Positions 6,892 through 14,143 of a stretch of 20,482 nt of DNA are shown piece by piece. The DNA lies in contig JADDPU010000624.1 in assembly GCA_016781725.1 (NCBI GenBank), positions 1 to 20,482 of the forward strand. Reading direction: 5' to 3'. The translations under genes and the position numbers were made by a program. This DNA comes from Rubrobacter sp. GTDB lineage: Bacteria > Actinomycetota > Rubrobacteria > Rubrobacterales > Rubrobacteraceae. The notes under the pieces were generated by a model. It saw only the letters and a program-made list of their open reading frames with translations, was not told the origin of the DNA and did no database searches. Position 1 is the first letter of the stretch. The number at the start of each line of letters is the position of its first letter.

Positions 6892-8055
6892 ATGAAGTTG
6901 AGTTTTTCCGGCAGGCTGTGGGTCCTCCTGGTCGCGCTCGCCGCGCTAGCGCTGCTCGCGGCCGCCTGCGGCGAGCCGCCCCCCGACCAGTCGGCCGAGG
7001 GAGGCGGACAGTCCGCCGGGGAGACCACCGGCGAGGGTGCCACGGAGGAGACGACTTCCGAGGAGACCACCTCCGAGGAGACCACCTCCGAGGAGACCAC
7101 CGCCCAGGAGGCGTTGACGCCCGGCGAGGGCTCGTTGGTGGTCTACTCCGGGCGCAGCGAGGAGCTCGTGGGTCCGGTCTTCGAGCAGTTCGAGGAGCGA
7201 AGCGGGGTAGACGTTCAGGTGAGGTACGGGGAGACGGCCGAGCTCGCCGCGACCATCCTGGAGGAGGGCGAGAACAGCCCGGCCGACCTCTTCTTCGCCC
7301 AGGACCCTGGGGCTCTCGGGGCCCTGGACGACGAGGGACGTCTGACCGAGCTTCCCGACGAGGTACTCGACGCCGTCCCCGCGCGCTTCAGGGCCGACGA
7401 CGGCGACTGGGTAGGCACCTCCGGCAGGGCGCGCGTGGTCGCGTACAACACGGAGGAGCTCTCTGCGGGGGATCTCCCCGACTCCATCTTCGACTTCACC
7501 GACCCCCGGTGGGAGGGCAGGATCGGCTGGGCCCCGACCAACGGCTCCTTCCAGGCTTTCGTGACCGCGCTGCGCGTTCTGGAGGGAGAAGACAGGGCCC
7601 GCGCGTGGCTCGAAGGCGTCCAGGCCAACGACCCCTTCGTCTATCCGGACAACCTGACAGCCGTGGAGGGGGTGGCCTCCGGCGAGGTCGACGTCGCCTT
7701 CGTAAACCACTACTACCTCTTCCAGGTGCGCGAGGAAGAGGGCGAGGACATACCGGTGCGCAACTACTACCTCAAGGACGGCGACCCCGGGGCCCTCGTC
7801 CTCGCGGCGGGCGCCGGGATCCTCGACGGCGCCGAGAACCCCCAGGCCGCGGAAGAATTCCTCGAGTACGTCCTCTCCGAGGAGGCCCAGCAGTACTTTG
7901 CGGACGAGACCCACGAGTACCCCCTCATCGAGGGCGTCGAGATCGACGAAGAGTTGCCCCCCCTCTCGGAGATACAGAGCCCAAACGTGGATCTGAGCAA
8001 CCTCGACGATTTGGGGGGCACGCTGGAGCTCTTGCAGGAGACGGGAGTGCTCTAG
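6892..8055 (+). CDS. fbpA: Iron(III) ABC transporter substrate-binding lipoprotein (FbpA family)
   Basis: The 387-residue precursor starts with a lipoprotein signal peptide: positive residues, a hydrophobic core and LAAAC with the lipidated Cys at 26. An acidic, Thr-rich linker (27-78) contains four EETTS-type repeats. The binding domain (about 80-387) is of the FbpA/FutA class: it opens with LVVYSGRSEELVGPVFEQF (82-100) and carries the consecutive tyrosines of VNHYYLFQVR (Y274, Y275) that bind Fe(III) in this family. WVGTSGRARVVAYNTEEL (173-190) and GWAPTNGSFQAF (212-223) are further family blocks. The ATG at 6892 follows an excellent binding site (AAAGGAG). It heads a three-gene operon and has a Fur-like box upstream, which fits iron-repressed ferric ion uptake at the outer face of the membrane. 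Binding of a ferric chelate is possible. Confidence 0.9.
   Translation: MKLSFSGRLWVLLVALAALALLAAACGEPPPDQSAEGGGQSAGETTGEGATEETTSEETTSEETTSEETTAQEALTPGEGSLVVYSGRSEELVGPVFEQFEERSGVDVQVRYGETAELAATILEEGENSPADLFFAQDPGALGALDDEGRLTELPDEVLDAVPARFRADDGDWVGTSGRARVVAYNTEELSAGDLPDSIFDFTDPRWEGRIGWAPTNGSFQAFVTALRVLEGEDRARAWLEGVQANDPFVYPDNLTAVEGVASGEVDVAFVNHYYLFQVREEEGEDIPVRNYYLKDGDPGALVLAAGAGILDGAENPQAAEEFLEYVLSEEAQQYFADETHEYPLIEGVEIDEELPPLSEIQSPNVDLSNLDDLGGTLELLQETGVL
7045..7104 (+). repeat. Four tandem 15-bp in-frame repeats in the fbpA linker
   Basis: Four adjacent 15-base units encode EETTS, EETTS, EETTS and EETTA (residues 52-71). The second and third units are identical (GAGGAGACCACCTCC), the first differs at two bases and the last at one. 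They lie in the flexible tether between the lipid anchor and the iron-binding domain, where changes in length should be tolerated. The near identity suggests recent slippage expansion. Confidence 0.9.
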
Positions 8056-8056
8056 G

Positions 8057-9664
8057 ATGACGGCTCCCCCTACCGGTCTGACAGAGCGGGTACGGGGTGG
8101 GAGGGCGCGCCGCGCTCCCGTGCTGTTGTGGGTGCCGGCGGCGGTCGTGGTGGCGGCGATGCTGCTGCCCCTCGCCTACCTCGCCGTACGCTCGCTCGAG
8201 GGTGGTTGGCAGGAGGTCGCCGAGGTAGTCCTCGACGGCGAGACCCTCGCGGTGCTCGGCCGCAGCGCGCTGCTCGCCGCCACGGTCACGGCGGCTTCCG
8301 TGGCGATCGCCGTCCCTTTGGCCTGGCTGACCGCGCGCACAGACCTCCCTGGCAGGACCGCGTGGGCGGTGCTGGCGGCGCTGCCGCTAGTGGTCCCCTC
8401 CTACGTCGGGGGGTTCGTGCTGGTGAGCACCTTGGGACCGCGCGGGATGCTCCAGGGGTTCCTGGAGCCGCTCGGGGTGGAGCGGCTGCCGGAGATCTAC
8501 GGCTTCCCCGGCGCGGCGCTAGCCCTGACGCTCTTCACCTACCCTTACGTCTTTCTGACGGTGCGCGGCGCCCTGAGGGGCATGGACCCCGCGATGGAGG
8601 AGGCGGCGAGGAGCCTTGGCAGCGGAGGTTGGGAGACGTTTTTCAGGGTCACGCTCCCGCAGCTGAGGCCGGCGATCATGGCAGGCGCCTTGCTCGTGGC
8701 GCTCTACGCCCTTAGCGACTTCGGGGCGGTCTCGCTCCTGCAGTACGACAGCTTCTCGGCCGAGATCTACCTGCAGTACCGCTCGGCCTTCGACCGCACC
8801 CCCGCGGCGATTCTTGCCCTCATGCTGGTCGCGCTCACGATAGCGGTGCTGCTCGTCGAGGGCCGCACCCGCGGCCGGGGCCGCTACCACGGGAGCACCG
8901 CGGCCAGGCCCGCCGCGACTGTCGCGCTCGGACGCTGGCGCTGGCCCGCGTTGCTCTTCTGCGGCGGGGTCGTCGTCCTGGCGCTCGCCGCCCCGGTCGG
9001 CGTCCTCGTGTTCTGGCTCGTGCGGGGGCTGGCCGAGGGGGAGCCGCTGCGCCCCCTGTGGACCGCGGCGTGGAGCTCGGTCTACGCGTCCGGGCTCGCG
9101 GCGGGGGTCACGGTGCTGGCGGCATTTCCGGTCGCGATCCTCTCGGTCAGGTACAGGGGGAAGGCGTCGGGTCTCGTGGAGCGGACTACGTATCTGGGGT
9201 ACGCGCTGCCAGGGATCGTGCTCGCCCTCTCCCTGGTCTTCTTCGGGGCGAACTACGCGCCGTGGGCCTACCAGACGCTCGGCCTACTCGTCTTCGCCTA
9301 CGCCATACACTTTTTGCCCCAGGCCGTAGGGGCGGTGCGCTCCGGGCTCTTGCAGGTAAGGCCGAGCGTCGAGGAGGCGGCGCGCGGGCTCGGGCGCGGC
9401 CCGCTTCGCGTAGCTGCTACCGTAACGGCCCCGCTGGCGAGCGCCGGCATCACGGCGGGCGCCGCCCTGGTATTCTTGACGACGATGAAAGAGTTGCCAG
9501 CAACCTTGCTCCTCGGTCCCACGGGCTTCGAGACGCTTGCCACCAGGATCTGGAGCGCCACCTCCGAGGCCTTCTTCGCCAGGGCCGCAGCGCCGGCCTT
9601 GCTCCTGATAGCGCTCTCCGCCGTCCCGATGTACCTGGTAGTGATCAGGGAGCGCGCCAAGTGA
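8057..9664 (+). CDS. fbpB: Iron(III) ABC transporter permease, fused two-domain (FbpB family)
   Basis: This 535-residue membrane protein contains two homologous permease halves, giving about twelve helices in all, as in FbpB/SfuB ferric transporters where one polypeptide forms the whole channel. Each half carries the cytoplasmic EAA loop that contacts the ATPase: EEAARSLGSGGWETFFRVTL (181-200) and EEAARGLGRGPLRVAATVTA (439-458). The first 20 residues are Arg-rich and cytoplasmic. The ATG lies one base after the stop of the binding-protein gene, and the 3' end overlaps the ATPase gene by four bases (GTGA), so all three genes are translationally coupled. Specificity for iron is inferred from the partner binding protein. 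Confidence 0.9.
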   Translation: MTAPPTGLTERVRGGRARRAPVLLWVPAAVVVAAMLLPLAYLAVRSLEGGWQEVAEVVLDGETLAVLGRSALLAATVTAASVAIAVPLAWLTARTDLPGRTAWAVLAALPLVVPSYVGGFVLVSTLGPRGMLQGFLEPLGVERLPEIYGFPGAALALTLFTYPYVFLTVRGALRGMDPAMEEAARSLGSGGWETFFRVTLPQLRPAIMAGALLVALYALSDFGAVSLLQYDSFSAEIYLQYRSAFDRTPAAILALMLVALTIAVLLVEGRTRGRGRYHGSTAARPAATVALGRWRWPALLFCGGVVVLALAAPVGVLVFWLVRGLAEGEPLRPLWTAAWSSVYASGLAAGVTVLAAFPVAILSVRYRGKASGLVERTTYLGYALPGIVLALSLVFFGANYAPWAYQTLGLLVFAYAIHFLPQAVGAVRSGLLQVRPSVEEAARGLGRGPLRVAATVTAPLASAGITAGAALVFLTTMKELPATLLLGPTGFETLATRIWSATSEAFFARAAAPALLLIALSAVPMYLVVIRERAK

Positions 9665-10692
9665 GCGCCGCGGTTCGTCTCCTAGGCGTCAGCCGCAGCT
9701 ACGGCACGGTAGCGGCTGTGCGGGGCCTCGACCTCGAGGTGGGCAGCGGCGAGATCCTCGCCCTCCTAGGTCCCTCAGGGTGCGGCAAGACGACGACCCT
9801 GCGCCTGATCGCGGGCTTCGAGACCCCCGACGCGGGCACGGTCGAGGTCGGCGGCAAGATCGTGGCCGGCGCCGGCACTCGTATACCCCCGGAGAAGAGG
9901 CGGGTCGGGATGGTCTTCCAGGACTACGCCCTCTTCCCCCACCTCAGCGTCGCCCAGAACGTAGCCTACGGGCTCCCCAACGGCAAGAAGCGCAAGGCCC
10001 GCGTCGAGGAGGTGCTGGCCCTCGCCCACCTCGAGGGCCTCGGCGAGAGGATGCCCCACGAGCTCTCCGGCGGCCAACAGCAGCGCGTCGCCCTCGCAAG
10101 AGCCCTGGCGCCCGAGCCCGCGGTAGTCCTGCTCGACGAGCCCTTCTCCAACCTCGACGCCGCTTTGCGGACACGTGTCCGGATCGAGATGCGCGAGATC
10201 CTCACCGACGCGGGGGCTACGGCGGTCTTCGTCACCCACGACCAGGAGGAGGCCCTGAGCCTGGCCGACGAGGTGGCCGTGATGATGAACGGCACGATCG
10301 CCCAGAAGGCCGCGCCGGAGGACCTGTACCACAGCCCCGCCAGCCGCGAGGTCGCGAAATTCGTGGGCGAGGCAAACTTTCTGCGGGGGACGGCCGGGGA
10401 GGGCTGCGTGCGCTGCGTCCTCGGGGAGATACCCGCCTCGTGTCCCTACAACGGCGAGGTCGAGGCCATGCTGCGCCCCGAAGCGCTACGGCTTACCGCA
10501 AGCCCCGAAGGCGACGCGACCGTGGTCGGCAGGGAGTTCTACGGCCACGACCAGCTGCTCAAGATCCGTCTCTCCTGCGGCGACGTTCTTCACTCCCGGC
10601 TCGGCGCCGGCCCAGGCCTCAAGGTCGGCGACCGCGTCAGCGTCGAGGTCGCAGGACGCGCGGTCGCCTTCCCCACGGCCGCCGACCTGTAG
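9661..10692 (+). CDS. fbpC: Iron(III) ABC transporter ATP-binding protein (FbpC family)
   Basis: The 343-residue ATPase has Walker A GPSGCGKTT (37-45), Q-loop Gln87 in VFQDYALFPH, signature LSGGQQQRVALARALA (135-150), Walker B VVLLDEP (155-161) and switch His193. After about residue 237 comes a C-terminal TOBE-like domain, as in other FbpC proteins and maltose-type ATPases. I chose the GTG at 9661 because it overlaps the permease stop as GTGA and begins the protein at the usual place; the open frame extends back to 9058 but that part is out of frame with the real permease. The C-terminal domain contains Cys249, Cys252, Cys261 and Cys306, including a CxxC pair, which I do not recall as typical. 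The TAG stop is part of the palindromic repeat at 10689-10716. Confidence 0.92.
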   Translation: MSAAVRLLGVSRSYGTVAAVRGLDLEVGSGEILALLGPSGCGKTTTLRLIAGFETPDAGTVEVGGKIVAGAGTRIPPEKRRVGMVFQDYALFPHLSVAQNVAYGLPNGKKRKARVEEVLALAHLEGLGERMPHELSGGQQQRVALARALAPEPAVVLLDEPFSNLDAALRTRVRIEMREILTDAGATAVFVTHDQEEALSLADEVAVMMNGTIAQKAAPEDLYHSPASREVAKFVGEANFLRGTAGEGCVRCVLGEIPASCPYNGEVEAMLRPEALRLTASPEGDATVVGREFYGHDQLLKIRLSCGDVLHSRLGAGPGLKVGDRVSVEVAGRAVAFPTAADL

Positions 10693-10716
10693 GGGCGGTT
10701 CGCGAACCTCCCCTAC
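10689..10716. repeat. 28-bp palindromic repeat between convergent genes, copy 2
   Basis: The left half is GTAGGGGCGGTTCG and the right half is its reverse complement with one mismatch (G to A, read in reverse complement). It holds the TAG stop of the iron-transporter ATPase, and its last base is the first base of the stop of the convergent enolase-superfamily gene. It is the same element as at 1561-1588. Placed tail to tail between two operons it could fold as a strong hairpin and act as a bidirectional terminator, but no T-tract follows. Confidence 0.8.
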
Positions 10717-11798
10717 TACCCGGCAGCGTACGGCGCCAGTCTCTCCGCGTCGAAACGCAGGCCCGTGCCTGAGGTCTCCGTCGGGCGGACGTGGCCGTTC
10801 ACTACGCGTTGGGGCTCTTGCAGGTACTCGTCGAGCGCGAAGGCGTGTTTTTCAAGGTAGACGGGGTTCTCCGAGGCGCAGAGGAGGTGTGCGCTCAGCT
10901 CGTCGGTGTAGTGGCTGCTGGTCTTCAGGCCGGCCTCGTCGGCCATCTTCAGGGCCTCGAGCGAGGCGGTTATGCCGCCGTTGGTGATCGGGTCTATCTG
11001 CAAGACGGCGGCCGCCTCCTCCTCGACGTAGCGCCTGAACTCGTGCGGCGAGTGCAGGCTCTCGCCGACGGCAATGGGAACATCCATCTCGCGCGCGAGG
11101 CGGGCGTGTCCTGCGACGTCTTCGGGGATCGTCGGCTCCTCGTACCAGTAGAGCCCGTACTCTTCCAGGCGGCGGCCGCGCTCGAGGGCCTCGTCAGTGG
11201 TCCAGGCCATGTTGGCGTCGACCATCAGGTCCACGCCGTCGCCTATAAGCTCGCGGACCGCGCGGATTCGCTGCTCGTCCTCGGTGGGATCGGGGCGTCC
11301 TATCTTGACCTTCACGCCGGGGAAGCCCCTCTCCAGGAAACCCTCGGTCTGGGCGAGCAGGCCATCCAGCGGCTTCGGCAGGTCCACGCCGGAGCCGTAG
11401 GCCGGCAGGTCGCGCGCTTCGGCGCCGAGGAGGGCGTAGAGCGGCTTTTCCTCGCGGACGCCGTAGAGGTCCCACAGGGCGACGTCCACCGCCGCGATCG
11501 CGAACGAGGCCAGCCCGCCGCGCCCGACGTAGAGGAGGCGCTGCCACATCAGGTCCCAGATGGCCTGGATCTGCGCGGCGTCCTGGCCCGAGATCAGGGG
11601 TGCTATGTCGTGGTCTATGAGCGCCTTCACCGCGCGGCCGCCGCGGCCGATGGTGTACGTGTATCCGTGGCCGGTCAGGCCCTCGGCGTGGAGCGAGAGC
11701 GTTATGAGCTCCTCCGTGTCTATGGCGCCGTGGCCCGCGTCGCCCATCGGCTCCAGCGGCAAACGGTAATAGTCCGTCTCGATGCGCTCTATCTTCAA
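10716..11798 (-). CDS. Mandelate racemase/muconate lactonizing family enzyme, probable sugar-acid dehydratase
   Basis: This 360-residue enolase-superfamily enzyme shows the complete mandelate-racemase-subgroup active site. It has Lys163 and Lys165 in KVKIG, metal ligands Asp194 (VDAN), Glu220 (YEEP) and Glu246 (GES), the Asp269-His296 dyad (QIDP, SSH) and Glu316. With the TTG start these fall one residue before the known Pseudomonas mandelate racemase positions. Members of this subgroup abstract the proton alpha to a carboxylate; most are acid-sugar dehydratases forming 2-keto-3-deoxy acids. The TTG at 11798 follows GAGGGAGAG and lies 25 bases after the oxidoreductase stop, whereas the longest open frame (to 11858) would overlap that gene. 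As last gene of a sugar uptake and oxidation operon, it probably dehydrates an aldonate. Galactonate, fuconate, talarate/galactarate or another acid cannot be separated by eye. Confidence 0.85.
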   Translation of the reverse strand: MKIERIETDYYRLPLEPMGDAGHGAIDTEELITLSLHAEGLTGHGYTYTIGRGGRAVKALIDHDIAPLISGQDAAQIQAIWDLMWQRLLYVGRGGLASFAIAAVDVALWDLYGVREEKPLYALLGAEARDLPAYGSGVDLPKPLDGLLAQTEGFLERGFPGVKVKIGRPDPTEDEQRIRAVRELIGDGVDLMVDANMAWTTDEALERGRRLEEYGLYWYEEPTIPEDVAGHARLAREMDVPIAVGESLHSPHEFRRYVEEEAAAVLQIDPITNGGITASLEALKMADEAGLKTSSHYTDELSAHLLCASENPVYLEKHAFALDEYLQEPQRVVNGHVRPTETSGTGLRFDAERLAPYAAG

Positions 11799-11823
11799 GT
11801 GGCTCTCCCTCTCGTGGATCTCC

Positions 11824-14094
11824 TCAAGGTTCCTCTCCCCGTACGAGGCGCTCCGCAAGCTGCTCGGCGGCCCGGTAGCACAGCGCCCACATCGTCAGCG
11901 TCGGGTTCACGCCGTGGCAGGTAGGGAAGACCGCCCCGCCGAAGACGTAGAGCCCGGGCGTGTCGTGCACCCGCAGCTCGGGATCCACGACCGAGGCCGA
12001 CGGGTCTTCGCCCATGCGGCACCCTCCGAGGTCGTGGCTGCTGACTACACCCCCGAAGCGCGGGCCGCGCCAGGTCTTGGTGGCGCCCATCTGGCGCAGG
12101 ATCTCCTCTGCTTTCCCCTCCATCCAGTCGGAGAGCCTGTGCTCGTTCTCCCGCATGTCGTAAGTGATGCGGACGAGGGGCAGCCCCAACCCGCTCCTGT
12201 CGCGGTGGCGGGGATCCAGGTCCAGGAAATTGCCCTCGTAGGAGAGCGCGTCCGGCTGCAGGCGGACCGCTGCCCAGTGCTGCCAGGTGCGGATGTGCTC
12301 CTTCCAGCCCTTGCCCCAGGAGGGGACGTCGGGCGGCAGGGCCTCGCGCGTCACCCCGAGCGGCAACCGCTGGTTCTCGACGTTCGGCGTCGCACCCCCG
12401 ACGAAGCCGTGGGAGGGTGAGTCGAAGTCCGCCGCCACGAAGTCGTCGAGGCTCCACATCTGCGCCGCCGGGCCTGTGTGCCCGTTGAAGACGGTGTCGG
12501 GGAAGAACCCGAACACGTCGGCCCACATCTTGGTCATGAAGTGCCTGCCGAGCTGGCCGCTACCGTTGCCGAGCCCGCCCGGGCGACGGTCGTCGCCGGA
12601 GAGGAACATCAGCCGCACGTTCTCGAACGTGTAGCCGCACAGGATGACCGTGCTGGCCTCCTGGACGCGGAGCTCGCCCGCGGCGTCCACGTACTCGACG
12701 CCGCCCGCGCGGCCGTCCGGGCCGGTCAGCACGCGCAGGACGCGGCAGTGGGTCCTGAGGTCGAAGTTCCCGGTCGCGAGCGCCTCGGGCACGCAGGTCA
12801 GGGCGGGGTACCAGCGGTCGTCGTAGTAAGGCCCGAACCCGCCGCCGCTCCAGGGGGTGTAAGTGTTGGCCGGGAAGCCGTTGTAGGGAACGCTGTTGGC
12901 GGCGACCGGCGTCGGGTAAGGGTGCAATCCCAGCGCCTCGGCAGCTTCGCGGAACGTCTCGCCGGTCCGGAAGCGCCGCATGGGCGGCATGGGGTAGGGC
13001 TTGCTGCGGGGCACGAAGGGGTTGGCCTCGCCGTCGCCCGCGACGCCGGCCAGGTACTCGACCCTCGTGTAGTACGGTTCCAGGTCGTCGTAGGTGACGG
13101 GCCAGTCGGCCAGAGTGTGCCCTTCGGGCAGGACCTTCTCGCCGAAGCTCTCGCGCACGTGGGAGAGGTAGCGGAAGTGGTGCGGGTGGCAGCGCCTGAG
13201 GGCCCCGCCCCAGTGGATCACCGACCCCCCCACCGTGTTCATCATGCGCCCGAGCGTGTAGGTAGCCTCCCTCGTGGGTTCGCCCTCCCTGAGGCGCCAG
13301 CGCGGAGTCTCGGAGAGAAACTTGGGGCCCATGGCGCCCCTCGCGTAGTACGCGGAGGTGAGCTCGTCCGGGACGAAGTCACGCCTCGTCCGGTAGGGAC
13401 CGGCCTCGAGGCCAACCACTTTGAGGCCGGCGCGGGCCAGGATCGGGGCGATAAGCGCCCCGACGGCGCCGACGCCGACGAGCACGACGTCCGCCGCTCC
13501 CGAGGGAGGCGCAGCACCCCTCTGCGGGTCGTAGCCGGGGATCTCGACGGGCTCGCCCGTCTCTCCGGAAGGCGAGAAGCCGGCGTCTTGGAGAGACCGG
13601 ATCTCCCCCCCCTTCGTCACCGGCTCGGTCGCGAGGTTCTCCTCGGCCGAATGCTCCATCCAAACCCCCGGATGGCCGAGGAACCTCCAGCCCATCTTGC
13701 CCCGGTTGCCGCCATGGACGGGGTCGGAGAAGAGGCCCTCCCGCGCGTGGTTGCGCAACATCAAGAAGAACTCCTGCTGCGCCGGGACGCGAAAATCCGG
13801 CAGGTCGCCGGTCTCAAGGTCGGAGAGCAGGCCGTCCTGCTCCTCGGCGCGGCAGTCGGCGAAGAGGGCGCCGTGGCGGGCGCGGGCGGCCCGGTCGAGC
13901 GCCGCGAGGCCGAGACGGTAGGATTCGGCGGCGTCCCTGTAGGCGCCGGAGAGGGCGCGGTCAACGTAGGCAACGACCCCGATCTCCGCCGCGCCTGGGC
14001 CGTTCTCGTCGGCGGGGAAGAAGCGCTCGAAGAGCGCCGCGGCCGTCCGGCCCTCGTGCGGGTTCAGGGAGATAAGGCCCGTCTGTGTGTCCAT
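11824..14094 (-). CDS. GMC-type flavin sugar dehydrogenase fused to a gluconate 2-dehydrogenase subunit 3 domain
   Basis: The 756-residue product has two parts. Residues about 10-160 match the gluconate 2-dehydrogenase gamma-subunit family: FERFFPADENGPGA (22-35), GLAALDRAARARHGALF (62-78) and the DPVHGGNRGKMGWRFLGHPG block (124-143). Residues about 200-756 form a GMC oxidoreductase: FAD dinucleotide motif VGVGAVGA (206-213), Glu230 for the ribose, the GGSVIHWGGALR region (289-300), and C-terminal SSHDLGGCRMG and HGVNPTLTMWAL (about 727-738). Normally these are separate subunits of a periplasmic complex with a cytochrome c. Here they are one chain with no Tat or Sec signal, so I infer a cytoplasmic enzyme oxidising an aldose or aldonate with an unknown acceptor. 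The ATG at 14094 is preferred over GTG at 14100 because AGGGG precedes it at correct spacing. Genes for the dehydratase and aldehyde dehydrogenase flank it. Confidence 0.87.
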   Translation of the reverse strand: MDTQTGLISLNPHEGRTAAALFERFFPADENGPGAAEIGVVAYVDRALSGAYRDAAESYRLGLAALDRAARARHGALFADCRAEEQDGLLSDLETGDLPDFRVPAQQEFFLMLRNHAREGLFSDPVHGGNRGKMGWRFLGHPGVWMEHSAEENLATEPVTKGGEIRSLQDAGFSPSGETGEPVEIPGYDPQRGAAPPSGAADVVLVGVGAVGALIAPILARAGLKVVGLEAGPYRTRRDFVPDELTSAYYARGAMGPKFLSETPRWRLREGEPTREATYTLGRMMNTVGGSVIHWGGALRRCHPHHFRYLSHVRESFGEKVLPEGHTLADWPVTYDDLEPYYTRVEYLAGVAGDGEANPFVPRSKPYPMPPMRRFRTGETFREAAEALGLHPYPTPVAANSVPYNGFPANTYTPWSGGGFGPYYDDRWYPALTCVPEALATGNFDLRTHCRVLRVLTGPDGRAGGVEYVDAAGELRVQEASTVILCGYTFENVRLMFLSGDDRRPGGLGNGSGQLGRHFMTKMWADVFGFFPDTVFNGHTGPAAQMWSLDDFVAADFDSPSHGFVGGATPNVENQRLPLGVTREALPPDVPSWGKGWKEHIRTWQHWAAVRLQPDALSYEGNFLDLDPRHRDRSGLGLPLVRITYDMRENEHRLSDWMEGKAEEILRQMGATKTWRGPRFGGVVSSHDLGGCRMGEDPSASVVDPELRVHDTPGLYVFGGAVFPTCHGVNPTLTMWALCYRAAEQLAERLVRGEEP

Positions 14095-14143
14095 GCCCAC
14101 CCCTACGTCCCTACCGCCGTCGTCATGCCTCGCGGCCCCGTCG

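Noticed and set aside
6946..7914. Minus-strand frame with a Leu-Gly repeat
   Set aside because: The repeat is just the antisense of the EETTS units in fbpA.
9058..9660. Upstream extension of the FbpC reading frame
   Set aside because: The stretch is out of frame with the permease gene that truly occupies it and has no ABC motifs. The GTG overlapping the permease stop gives the normal family start.
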